Source: Rhodanobacteraceae bacterium | GTDB lineage: Bacteria > Pseudomonadota > Gammaproteobacteria > Xanthomonadales > SZUA-5 | NCBI GenBank assembly: GCA_003233535.1 | Contig: QIMA01000556.1 | Location: forward strand, 1-14,123 | DNA: 14,123 nucleotides | Reading direction: 5' to 3' | Part shown: piece after piece, positions 6,897 to 14,123 of the stretch | How the letters are laid out: every line of letters begins with the position of its first letter | Numbering within the stretch: position 1 is the stretch's first letter | Notes under the pieces: model-generated | Seen by the model: the letters and a program-made list of their open reading frames with translations, nothing else | Databases searched by the model: none | Told to the model about the DNA's origin: nothing | Translations under genes and position numbers: made by a program

Positions 6897-7058
6897 TGTG
6901 GGGTTTCCCGATTACCTTGAACTCACCGCGCTCGGTGTCTATTCCTGATACGTCGTTGCTCGTCGCAGCCATAGCGTTGCTATGCCAGCTCCTCGCGCCT
7001 AGTCTCAGACCAGAATTCATCTGAACTAGTTTCAACGTAACTGGGAAACCCCACACTA
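6894..7058 (+). repeat. 165-bp imperfect palindrome / MITE-like element with 28-bp inverted ends
   Basis: The left end 6894-6921 and right end 7031-7058 are inverted repeats matching at 25 of 28 positions. The outer 16 (TAGTGTGGGGTTTCCC against GGGAAACCCCACACTA at 7043-7058) are perfect. Nested and nearly concentric are CTGATAC (6945-6951) with GTCTCAG (7002-7008), 6 of 7 matching, and a central hairpin CATAGC-GTT-GCTATG (6970-6984). Both ends are TA, which would fit a TA target duplication as made by IS630/mariner-type elements, but no transposase is present. The left TA is inside the rng stop codon. It may be a non-autonomous mobile element or an intergenic palindromic repeat; it could also fold as RNA at the rng 3' end. 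The structure is seen directly; the origin is inferred. Confidence 0.7.
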
Positions 7059-7248
7059 GTGAGCTGCACATTTCGACGGGTCGGTGATATTCATCTCGCT
7101 GCACCGGTCTTCAATTTAATTGATGTAATCGTCGCCGCGCAAGCGCGTAGCGCGAACTCCCTCCTAATCGCGGCTTAGCCCAACGAGTATTCATGCACTC
7201 CGACCACTTCCAGCGCGCCACTGCGGCTGTCGCCCGCAACGCTAAGCG
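7059..7248 (+). promoter_or_regulatory. yhdP upstream region with AT-rich palindrome
   Basis: This is the remaining 190 bases of the rng-yhdP gap, with no credible gene. The palindrome TCAATTTAATTGA (7111-7123) stands out in a GC-rich surround. It includes TTTAAT (7115-7120), and TGTAAT follows at 7124-7129; both are 5/6 matches to a sigma70 -10 box. No acceptable -35 box is found at the right distance. If yhdP has its own promoter this is the likeliest place. Confidence 0.25.
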
Positions 7249-10200
7249 ATGACGCTGCGCCGCCGCTCATTTCGGATAGCTCGTCATGGCGTGCTGCGCG
7301 CAGCCTCGGTCGCGCTGATTCTGGCTGCGTCGCTGGTGGGCATACTGCGGATTAGTTTGCCCTGGCTGGCGCAGCAGCCGGAACTGGTTGCGAGCATGCT
7401 GTCGGAGGCGCTAAAAACCTCGGTCAGGCTGGACCGCGCTGATGCTCGCTGGGCTTCGTCTGGCCCGATCCTGACGCTTCACGGACTAGAGGTCGGTGAC
7501 CCGATCGAAGGCGAAACTCTGGGCATTGCTCGCGCCGAAGTGCAGGTCGATCTACTCGGCGGCATCCTCCCCGGACGGCGCTGGGTGCGCGAACTGGTTG
7601 TTGATGGCTTGTCCTTTGAATTGGCCAGGTCTGCCGGGCGCTGGTCCGTGTCCGGTCTACACTTGCCGCCGGCGGGCAGCGATTCGGCGGCGAAACGGTT
7701 AGCACTGCTAGAGCGACTGGGGGCCGTTCGTTTGCGCCAGGTGGAGATCAGCATTCGCGATCAAAGCTCGGGGTTCGAACTCAAGCCGCCCAGCGGCGAC
7801 CTGCTCCTCGTTCGCCGTGCCGGCCGGTTGCAGATCGGCGCACGGTTGGGCGGGGCAGACATCGGGACGCTGGATCTGGTCCTGAATCCAGATGCTGACC
7901 TAAGCAGCGGTAGCGCCTACTTGGCGGCAACCGATCTAGATTTGAGCCGATGGCGCCAAAGTTTTAGCGGCAGTCCGATTGAGCCCCGTGCAGGCCGCGT
8001 CAACTCCCAGCTCTGGGTTGACTGGGCGCAGTCGCTACCGATTCGTTTGGACGGCAGCCTGAGCTTGAGTGGCGTTGCTGTTGGCGGCGGTGAGCCGCTG
8101 ACGTTGAAAGACGTCGGCGCGGTTGATGCGCTTGCCGCGCTACCCGATGGCGAGCTACAGATTCAACTGCGCACTGCTGAAGATGGTCGACGCAGCGGCG
8201 GGCTGTGGTGGCAGCACGCTGAGAACGACAGCGCGGAACTGCTTGCTTCTGGGCACTGGTTGGAGTCGGGCATCACCGATGTCTACTTGGAGGGCGTTGG
8301 GTTGGAGCCCTTGGCGGACTTATTGACGGTGATAGACCGGGTTCCGCCGAAAGCACGCAGCGCGCTATACAGCATGGATCCACGCGGCATAGTTGATCGC
8401 TTGCACTGGCATCGGCCGGCGCGCAGCGGCTGGTGGCTGGAAGCCGAGCTGAGCCAAGTGGGCTACAGCTCCGATCCAAACCGCTGGCCGGGTGCCGATG
8501 GCTTGTCATTCCGACTGCTGGCCGACGGCGACGGCGTTTGGCTAACTAGCCGGCCTGCCGAGCTGAGCGTTGAGTGGCGCGAAGCCTGGCCCGATGCCAT
8601 CGACATCAAAGATCTCAGTTTTGATCTGTCAGTGACCCGCGCTGAGCCCGGCTGGGAGATGCAGTTTGAGCGCGCCCAGGTGCACTACGTCGGGGCCGAC
8701 GCTGTTGCACGCGGCAATCTGCAGCTGCGCCCGGGCGAACTGCCTGTGTTGCAAATAGAGGCTCACGCTAAGGGCCCGATCGCCCCTTCAAAGCAGTTTT
8801 GGGTGGCAACCAGGATGAAGCCAAAAACCATCGCTTGGCTCGAACGGGCTCTAGACAACGGCCGACTCCGGGGTGCTTCGATGTACTACCGAGGTCCACC
8901 TAAGAGGTGGCCCTTCGCCGGCAAGGAAGGGCGTTTCGAGCTGGACATCGACGCCGATCAGATCGACTTGGATTATCACCCGGATTGGCCCGCGGCAAAG
9001 CAGCTGGCGGCCAAAGCGCGGCTGGTCAATCGAGGCCTCTACATCGATCAGGCCGAGGGTACCGTCATGGGTGTCGCGGCTCGTGCCTCGGGTGGTATTG
9101 CCAATTTCCGCCAGCCCAAGCTGCACCTGGATATCGAAGGCGGCGGAGACGCTGCCGATCTACTGGCCTTTCTCAAGGCTTCGCCGCTGCAGCATTCGCG
9201 CGGCAGCCTGTTCATTGGCATGGAAGCTAACGGGCCGGTTGAAGGCAGCGCAGTACTCGACCTCCCCCTGCGCAAAGACCAAGGTAGCAGGGCGCTGACC
9301 GGACAGCTGGCGCTCAAAGGCGTGAACTTTACGGACGCCAAATGGACGGTTCGGCTGGACGATGTTCGAGGTGATGCCAGTTTTAGCCTGCAGGGATTCA
9401 GCGCCTCCGATTTGAGCATCCAAGTTGGCGCGGAGCGTGCGCGCCTGAATTTGGCTCTGGGACCAGATACTGGCGACCCGGAACGGGTGTTTAGCGCGTC
9501 CTTGGACGGCAATGTTGACGCTAGCGCGATGTTTGCCGACTATTTGGCGTTGGGCCCGATCATTCGCCAATTCCGCGGTAACAGCCGCTGGCGCGGAGCG
9601 CTGCACACATTGCGCAGCGGCAAGACCGAGTTGAGCTATAGCAGCGATCTGGTTGGGACGCAGATTGATTTGCCCGCGCCGCTAGCTAAAGCGGCGCAGA
9701 CGCCACAGGCGCTGCGCTTGACCGGGAGCTTTTCTGATCAGGGCCCGCCGCGCTTTGATCTGCGGCTGGGTGATGAGGTTAGTCTGGCCACTCAGCTGGC
9801 TAGCCCTGACGGCCCGTTTATGAGCAACCTGCGCTTCGGCGGCGAGGCCGCAGAGCTGGCGCAGCGGCCGGGGTTGAGTATTGATGGCAACGCGGCAACC
9901 GTGGACATTGGCGGCTGGGCGGTTTGGATCGGCCAACGGGTGACCGCAGGCGTGGGTGAATTCGAATTTGCCGGCATGGAGCTGCAAACCGAGAATCTTG
10001 CGCTAATGGGCGGATTGGTGCCGGCGCAGAGCATTAGCCTGCGGCAAAACGATCGAGGTTGGCAGGCGGAAGTCACCGGCGAGCAGTTGGTCGGCGATAT
10101 TACGCTAGATCAGGATCGCGATGGTCTGGCGATTGTGGCCAATTTCCAGCGTATGCATTTGCCCGGTGGCTCAGGCGGCGGCACTGGGCCCAGCACGCAG

Positions 10201-11049
10201 GCAATCAACCCACGCTGGCTGCCGGCGATGCACCTGTATGTCGAAGACTTCGCCATGGGCGACGCCCGCTTGGGCGAGGTTCGGGTCGAAGCCTATTCAA
10301 CGCCGGATGGTTTGCGTTTTGATCAGCTGCAGGCCCGCTCAGAGCATCTGGACTTGGTCGGTAGCGGCAACTGGCGGGTCAGTCCGCAGGGCGATTCCAG
10401 TTCGGAATTCGACCTTCGCTTCACTGCTGAAGAGCTCGGCAAGATGCTCGTGGCGTTGGGTTTTAGTGCCCCCGTAGAGGGCGGGCAGACCCTGGCCGGC
10501 ATTAAGGCGCGCTGGGCCGGATCACCGCTGGACTTTGGACTCGAGCGGCTGGAAGGTACATTGGAAGTGAGCGTTGGTAGCGGCCGTTTGATCGAGGTCC
10601 AGCCCGGCGCCGGCCGCGTCTTCGGCCTGTTTTCGATCCGTGACTTACCCAGGAGGCTCTCGCTAGACTTCAGTGACGTGTTCGAGACCGGTTTCAGCTT
10701 CAACAGCATCAACGGCATGTTCCAGCTCTCCGAAGGCAATGCCTGGACCCAGGACCTCAAGCTTGAGGGGCCTGCCGCGGACATTGAAATCGTCGGCCGC
10801 ACCGGGCTAGCGGTTCGCGATTACGATCAGGAAATCATGGTTGCTCCCCGTGTGGGCGGCGCGATACCGGTGGTCGGTGCGCTCGCCGGTGGACCGGTGG
10901 GCGCAGCCGCCGGGCTACTGGTGCAGGGCGTGGTCGGGCGCAATTTGGACGGGATCAACCGCTATCGCTACAGCGTGATGGGGACCTGGGAGAACCCCCG
11001 CGTGGTGCGTGACGACCGCGAGCTGCCGAGTGAGGCTGGCGACGGCTAA
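7249..11049 (+). CDS. yhdP: YhdP family AsmA-like envelope phospholipid-transport protein
   Basis: Very large inner-membrane-anchored periplasmic protein. In E. coli, YhdP with TamB and YdbH moves phospholipid from the inner to the outer membrane along a hydrophobic groove and supports the permeability barrier. The 1266-residue length equals E. coli YhdP. An Arg-rich start (MTLRRRSFRIARHG) precedes one membrane segment at about 16-36; the rest should be periplasmic. A long beta-rich middle of DUF3971 type is followed by the AsmA-like C-terminal region at about 1110-1255. That region contains GAGRVFGLFSIRDLPRRLSLDF, a close counterpart of the E. coli end. The last part has a Gly/Ala-rich stretch, then RYRYSVMGTWENPRV. 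No clear Shine-Dalgarno lies before the ATG. It follows rng, as is common, but a 352-base gap with a palindromic element separates them. Confidence 0.94.
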   Translation: MTLRRRSFRIARHGVLRAASVALILAASLVGILRISLPWLAQQPELVASMLSEALKTSVRLDRADARWASSGPILTLHGLEVGDPIEGETLGIARAEVQVDLLGGILPGRRWVRELVVDGLSFELARSAGRWSVSGLHLPPAGSDSAAKRLALLERLGAVRLRQVEISIRDQSSGFELKPPSGDLLLVRRAGRLQIGARLGGADIGTLDLVLNPDADLSSGSAYLAATDLDLSRWRQSFSGSPIEPRAGRVNSQLWVDWAQSLPIRLDGSLSLSGVAVGGGEPLTLKDVGAVDALAALPDGELQIQLRTAEDGRRSGGLWWQHAENDSAELLASGHWLESGITDVYLEGVGLEPLADLLTVIDRVPPKARSALYSMDPRGIVDRLHWHRPARSGWWLEAELSQVGYSSDPNRWPGADGLSFRLLADGDGVWLTSRPAELSVEWREAWPDAIDIKDLSFDLSVTRAEPGWEMQFERAQVHYVGADAVARGNLQLRPGELPVLQIEAHAKGPIAPSKQFWVATRMKPKTIAWLERALDNGRLRGASMYYRGPPKRWPFAGKEGRFELDIDADQIDLDYHPDWPAAKQLAAKARLVNRGLYIDQAEGTVMGVAARASGGIANFRQPKLHLDIEGGGDAADLLAFLKASPLQHSRGSLFIGMEANGPVEGSAVLDLPLRKDQGSRALTGQLALKGVNFTDAKWTVRLDDVRGDASFSLQGFSASDLSIQVGAERARLNLALGPDTGDPERVFSASLDGNVDASAMFADYLALGPIIRQFRGNSRWRGALHTLRSGKTELSYSSDLVGTQIDLPAPLAKAAQTPQALRLTGSFSDQGPPRFDLRLGDEVSLATQLASPDGPFMSNLRFGGEAAELAQRPGLSIDGNAATVDIGGWAVWIGQRVTAGVGEFEFAGMELQTENLALMGGLVPAQSISLRQNDRGWQAEVTGEQLVGDITLDQDRDGLAIVANFQRMHLPGGSGGGTGPSTQAINPRWLPAMHLYVEDFAMGDARLGEVRVEAYSTPDGLRFDQLQARSEHLDLVGSGNWRVSPQGDSSSEFDLRFTAEELGKMLVALGFSAPVEGGQTLAGIKARWAGSPLDFGLERLEGTLEVSVGSGRLIEVQPGAGRVFGLFSIRDLPRRLSLDFSDVFETGFSFNSINGMFQLSEGNAWTQDLKLEGPAADIEIVGRTGLAVRDYDQEIMVAPRVGGAIPVVGALAGGPVGAAAGLLVQGVVGRNLDGINRYRYSVMGTWENPRVVRDDRELPSEAGDG

Positions 11050-11223
11050 TCGGCCTATTCACGACGCAGTCTTGGTAACCTGTTGTGTCCAGTCTCGGCT
11101 GCATGCAGTCGGGCCTCGCCGATCCATGACTGTTTCGGTCTCTGAATCTTTCAGTCGCAGCCGCGTCGTGCGGTCTGGCTGCGGTCGGTTGCCACTTGCG
11201 GTAAGCAAAACAGGAGCGTGATT
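11050..11223 (+). other. yhdP-tldD gap with several small palindromes
   Basis: No credible gene in 174 bases. It holds the palindrome CTGCATGCAG (11099-11108), a small hairpin CTGAA-TCT-TTCAG (11142-11154) and a larger one, CGCAGCC (11156-11162) with GGCTGCG (11177-11183), about 30 bases before the tldD ribosome site. No U-run follows, so terminator function is doubtful. It may be the tldD leader or the scar of a lost gene. Confidence 0.35.
11212..11216 (+). promoter_or_regulatory. Shine-Dalgarno fixing the TTG start of tldD
   Basis: AGGAG at 11212-11216 is 7 bases before the TTG at 11224 but only 1 base before the in-frame GTG at 11218. The spacing therefore favours TTG initiation, and the resulting length of 481 residues equals E. 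coli TldD. Confidence 0.7.
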
Positions 11224-12669
11224 TTGTCCAACGTACTTAGTCTGGCGCGAGCCAACCTACTGACCCCCGCCGGGCTCGATGATACGGCGCTAGAGCGCTT
11301 GTTCGGGGCACTGCTGGGTCCCGGGATCGACGCCGGTGATTTGTACTTTCAGTCCTCGCGACACGAGAGCTGGTCGCTTGAGGACGGCATCGTCAGAGAC
11401 GGCAGTCACAGCATTGAGCAAGGCGTTGGCGTGCGTGCACTGGCCGGCGAGAAAGCTGCTTTGGCCTATTCCGACGACCTGGAAATGTCCGCCTTGGAAG
11501 CGGCTTCGCGCAACGCTAGAGCGATTGCGCGTAGCGGCGGTCAGGGCCGTTTGGCCCCCTGGCGTAGCCCTTCGCCAACCGCGCTGTACGCCAGCGATGA
11601 CCCCATTGAGGGCATGGGTTCGGCCGATAAGGTCGAGCTGCTGCGCACGCTCGACGCCTATGCTCGCAGCCTGGATCCGCGGGTGACCCAGGTGATGGTC
11701 GGTTTGGCCGCGCACCACGAATCTATCCTCATTGCGCGCTCAGACGGCAATCTGGCTGGTGATGTGCGACCCCTGATTCAGATCCGCGTGCAGGTCATTG
11801 CCGAGCAGAACGGTCGCCGCGAGCAGGGATTTTCTGGTGGTGGTGGCAGGCTTAGCTTCACCGAATACCTGAAGGGTGAGCGCGCTCACTGGCACGCTCG
11901 CGAAGCGGTGCGCCAAGCTCTGGTGAATCTTGAGGCCATCGACGCCCCGGCTGGTTCAATGACGGTAGTGCTTGGCCCAGGTTGGCCCGGTGTACTGCTG
12001 CATGAGGCGGTAGGCCACGGTTTGGAAGGCGACTTCATCCGCAAGGGCACCAGCGCCTTTGCCGGTCGCGTCGGGCAAAAAGTTGCCAGTCCGCTGTGCA
12101 CCGTAGTGGACGACGGCACCTTGGCCAATCGTCGCGGTTCACTCAGTGTGGATGATGAGGGCACGCAAACTCAGAACACGATGTTGATCGAAAAAGGCGT
12201 GCTTAAAGGGTTCATGCAGGACTCGCTGAACGCCCGTTTGATGGGTGTGGCCGCCACCGGTAACGGTCGCCGTGAGTCCTTTGCCCATCTGCCGATGCCG
12301 CGGATGACCAATACCTACATGCAGCCGGGTCCGCATCTGCCTGAAGAGATCTTGCGTTCGGTCAAACGCGGCTTGTACGCGGTGAATTTCGGCGGCGGTC
12401 AGGTCGATATCACGTCTGGGCAATTCGTCTTTAGTGCCAGCGAGGCCTATTTGATTGAAGACGGCAAGATTACTGCGCCGGTGAAGGGAGCCACCTTGAT
12501 CGGCCACGGACCGGAAGTTCTAAATCGGGTCAGCATGGTCGGCAACGATCTGTCGCTTGATGACGGCGTTGGCGTGTGCGGCAAGGAAGGTCAGAGCGTT
12601 CCTGTAGGCGTTGGCCAGCCGACCTTGAAGGTCGATCGCATGACCGTGGGCGGTACCCAGTCCGGATGA
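11224..12669 (+). CDS. tldD: Metalloprotease TldD
   Basis: Zinc-dependent peptidase subunit that pairs with TldE (PmbA). The TldD/E complex degrades unfolded peptides, matures microcin B17 and degrades the CcdA antitoxin. From the TTG at 11224 the protein has 481 residues, as in E. coli. The active-site motif [11 protein letters not shown] starts at His260 (His260, Glu261, His265). Other near-identical blocks are [18 protein letters not shown] near 38-55, the [20 protein letters not shown] segment, [11 protein letters not shown], and the C-terminal CGKEGQS with Cys452. Nothing is missing from the family pattern. No tldE/pmbA is in the window, so the partner must be elsewhere. The stop overlaps the ATG of a drug-efflux transporter (ATGA), which implies co-translation with a gene not usually found next to tldD. 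Confidence 0.96.
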   Translation: MSNVLSLARANLLTPAGLDDTALERLFGALLGPGIDAGDLYFQSSRHESWSLEDGIVRDGSHSIEQGVGVRALAGEKAALAYSDDLEMSALEAASRNARAIARSGGQGRLAPWRSPSPTALYASDDPIEGMGSADKVELLRTLDAYARSLDPRVTQVMVGLAAHHESILIARSDGNLAGDVRPLIQIRVQVIAEQNGRREQGFSGGGGRLSFTEYLKGERAHWHAREAVRQALVNLEAIDAPAGSMTVVLGPGWPGVLLHEAVGHGLEGDFIRKGTSAFAGRVGQKVASPLCTVVDDGTLANRRGSLSVDDEGTQTQNTMLIEKGVLKGFMQDSLNARLMGVAATGNGRRESFAHLPMPRMTNTYMQPGPHLPEEILRSVKRGLYAVNFGGGQVDITSGQFVFSASEAYLIEDGKITAPVKGATLIGHGPEVLNRVSMVGNDLSLDDGVGVCGKEGQSVPVGVGQPTLKVDRMTVGGTQSG

Positions 12670-13964
12670 GCGCAGGCACCAAGCCTGGGAAACTGCCGCA
12701 TGCGACGCCGCTAGAAGGGGCAGAATCGCGCACGCCTACCGGTGAGGTATTGATCGAGTTGAGCCCGATGCGGCGCCGGATGCTGCTGTTCATGCTGGCC
12801 GGCTTCAGCATGATTGGTCCGTTCTCGATCGATACCTTCTTCCCGGCATTTCCGGCGATGCAGGCAGCACTGGACGCCAACTCGTGGCAGATGCAGCAGA
12901 CCATAAGCGTCTATCTGATCGCCTACGCGGTGATGAGCTTAGTCCACGGTGGCGCTTCCGACGCCCTCGGTAGGCGCCCGGTGATCCTGGTTAGTCTGGT
13001 TGTATTCCTGTTCGCTTCGATCGGCTGCGCGCTATCGACGACCTTCGAAGGCCTGCTGTTCTTCCGCTTTATCCAAGGCCTATGTGCCGGGGCCGGCAGT
13101 ATCGTTGGCCGGGCCATCGTTCGCGACTGTTTTCAAGGCGCCGATGCGCAAAGGGCAATGAGTCTGATCCATATGCTGTTCGGCATTGCGCCCGCAGTCG
13201 CGCCGATCGTCGGTGGCTATCTCTTGGTATTTGGCTGGCAATCCTCGTTTTGGTTTCTGGTGCTGTTTGCGCTAACCCTGATCGTGCTGGCGGCGACGAT
13301 GTTGCCGGAAACTTGCCCGCCGCAGCATCGCCATAAGTGGTCGGTGAAAGATCTAGCACGTGGCTATGGGGAAATTGTTGCTAGCGCACGCTTTCGCTGG
13401 TTGGCTCTGTGCGCGGGGTTCAACTTTTCTGCGGTTTTTTTGTACATCAGCTCCGCGCCCGTATTCGTGCTCAAGCATTTGGGGTTCAACGAACAGCAGT
13501 TTGCCGCCTTTTTCGTGCCGACGATTGCCGGCATGGTCTTGGGCGCATTCGCTGCCGGCCGCATGGCCGGGCGCTGGAGCGCATCGCGCGGAATTCGCGT
13601 TGCCTATTTGGTCATGGCCATAGGCGGATTAATAAACGTGGCTCAGGCGCTGTCCGTAGATCAGCCAGTTTGGCCGTGGGCGGTGCTGCCGATTACGTTG
13701 ATTGGGCTAGGCACAGCCACCGCATTCCCGCTGCTCTCACTGATGATGCTGGATATGTTTCCCGCGCGCCGCGGCGGCAATTCATCGGTGCAGATGTTTA
13801 TCTCGTTGAGCATCAATGCCGCCGTTGCCGGCGGCTTGGCGCCCACCGTTAATGGTTCCTTTCTCGGTTTGGCGGTCACTTCGCTAGCTTTGACAGCAAT
13901 GGGTTGGACCTGCTGGCTGGTGGCCAGAAACCTAGCTCGGCGTGATTCAGCGGCAGCGCAATAG
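12666..13964 (+). CDS. Bcr/CflA-type MFS drug efflux transporter
   Basis: Twelve-helix inner-membrane proton antiporter of the DHA1 drug-efflux group, probably exporting small hydrophobic toxins or antibiotics; the substrate cannot be read from sequence. With the ATG at 12666 it has 432 residues. The first helix (about 39-57) contains [15 protein letters not shown], the Bcr/CflA counterpart of the SIDMYLPA motif. Motif A is SDALGRRPV (98-106), followed by GRAIVRDCF (148-156) and the motif C-like [12 protein letters not shown] (173-184). Helices continue to about 420. The N-terminus before helix 1 (about 38 residues) is long and polar. An internal ATG at 12768 just before helix 1 is an alternative start. 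The start overlaps the tldD stop by 4 bases, so translational coupling is likely. No dedicated Shine-Dalgarno is clear. Confidence 0.9.
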   Translation: MSAGTKPGKLPHATPLEGAESRTPTGEVLIELSPMRRRMLLFMLAGFSMIGPFSIDTFFPAFPAMQAALDANSWQMQQTISVYLIAYAVMSLVHGGASDALGRRPVILVSLVVFLFASIGCALSTTFEGLLFFRFIQGLCAGAGSIVGRAIVRDCFQGADAQRAMSLIHMLFGIAPAVAPIVGGYLLVFGWQSSFWFLVLFALTLIVLAATMLPETCPPQHRHKWSVKDLARGYGEIVASARFRWLALCAGFNFSAVFLYISSAPVFVLKHLGFNEQQFAAFFVPTIAGMVLGAFAAGRMAGRWSASRGIRVAYLVMAIGGLINVAQALSVDQPVWPWAVLPITLIGLGTATAFPLLSLMMLDMFPARRGGNSSVQMFISLSINAAVAGGLAPTVNGSFLGLAVTSLALTAMGWTCWLVARNLARRDSAAAQ

Positions 13965-14050
13965 GCACGGTAGGGTTGGCGCAATGCGGCGGCTACGCTG
14001 GCCGAACCTGAATGGCTAGACGATTCTTTTGCTCAGGATTGCCAGAATGC

Positions 14051-14080
14051 TTGTCCTGAAGCACTAGATCATTCTATGAT
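14051..14080 (+). promoter_or_regulatory. Candidate sigma70 promoter for the next gene
   Basis: TTGTCC (14051-14056) and TATGAT (14075-14080) are separated by 18 bases, giving 4/6 and 5/6 matches to the -35 and -10 consensus. The -10 lies inside an inverted repeat ATCAT-TCT-ATGAT. Transcription would start near 14087, about 27 bases before the ATG at 14114. It lies after the transporter gene, where a new unit would begin. Confidence 0.45.
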
Positions 14081-14113
14081 GTTCGGCTCTCTCTACATCC
14101 AGAACGGTGCGTC

Positions 14114-14123
14114 ATGAAAGCCG
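14114..14123 (+). CDS. Possible start of the next gene (3' partial)
   Basis: An ATG followed by AAA GCC (Met-Lys-Ala) runs off the right edge. It lies about 34 bases after a good -10 box, but no Shine-Dalgarno is seen. Only three codons are visible, so no product can be named. Confidence 0.3.

Noticed and set aside
6760..7104. Reverse-strand frame across the rng end and palindromic element
   Set aside because: It covers conserved rng codons and a palindrome, and shows no protein-like pattern.
10323..10802. Reverse-strand frame of 159 codons inside yhdP
   Set aside because: It is antisense to a well-supported gene, low in recognisable content and has no ribosome site. It is typical of high-GC shadow frames.
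11218..11220. GTG as the tldD start
   Set aside because: The Shine-Dalgarno would be only 1 base away. The TTG at 11224 has correct spacing and gives the family length.
11009..11221. Small + strand frame in the yhdP-tldD gap
   Set aside because: It overlaps the yhdP end, has no convincing ribosome site and its composition does not look like a protein.
12576..12665. Longer transporter frame starting inside tldD
   Set aside because: It would overlap tldD by about 90 bases and add Arg-rich residues with no family counterpart. The ATG at 12666 gives a normal 4-base overlap.

Overview
The window reads as a stretch of chromosome from a free-living gammaproteobacterium. Overall composition is GC-rich. 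The protein sequences and the order nadD-rsfS-rlmH-maf-rng-yhdP-tldD resemble the Xanthomonadales and related lineages. This placement is an inference from gene order and protein flavour, not from a phylogeny. All convincing genes are on the + strand and the coding density is high. I see no rRNA, tRNA, CRISPR array, integrase or transposase.

Region 1 (1-1614) is the end of a chemosensory cluster. It holds a receiver-less CheB-type methylesterase (ChpB-like, cut by the left window edge) followed 18 bp later by a CheW-like adaptor (ChpC-like). This pair matches the tail of the Pil-Chp cluster that controls type IV pilus twitching. Region 2 (1615-1794) is a gap with two hairpins that share one strand and so exclude each other.

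Region 3 (1795-6896) is a housekeeping block. It contains holA (clamp-loader delta) overlapping nadD (NAD synthesis), then rsfS and rlmH (both act on the large ribosomal subunit), maf (nucleotide pyrophosphatase) and rng (RNase G). Several starts need correcting from the longest open frame: rsfS starts at a TTG with a good Shine-Dalgarno, maf at an internal ATG, and rng at an ATG with a good Shine-Dalgarno.

Region 4 (6894-7248) is a 350-base gap. Its first 165 bases form an imperfect palindrome with 28-bp terminal inverted repeats (25/28 matches, the outer 16 perfect). The left end supplies the rng stop codon. It looks like a MITE-like or palindromic intergenic repeat bounded by TA, and it is the most unusual structure in the window.

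Region 5 (7249-11049) is yhdP, a 1266-residue AsmA-like envelope lipid-transport protein. A 174-base gap with several small palindromes follows, where relatives such as Pseudomonas carry a nitrilase-family gene. Region 6 (11224-13964) is tldD, starting at a TTG that gives the family length, coupled through an ATGA overlap to a Bcr/CflA-type drug efflux transporter. That neighbour is unusual for tldD. The window closes with a plausible sigma70 promoter and the first codons of a possible next gene.

I found no convincing undescribed multi-gene system. The points worth checking are the palindromic element, the tldD-transporter coupling with apparent loss of neighbouring genes, and several unusual N-termini.
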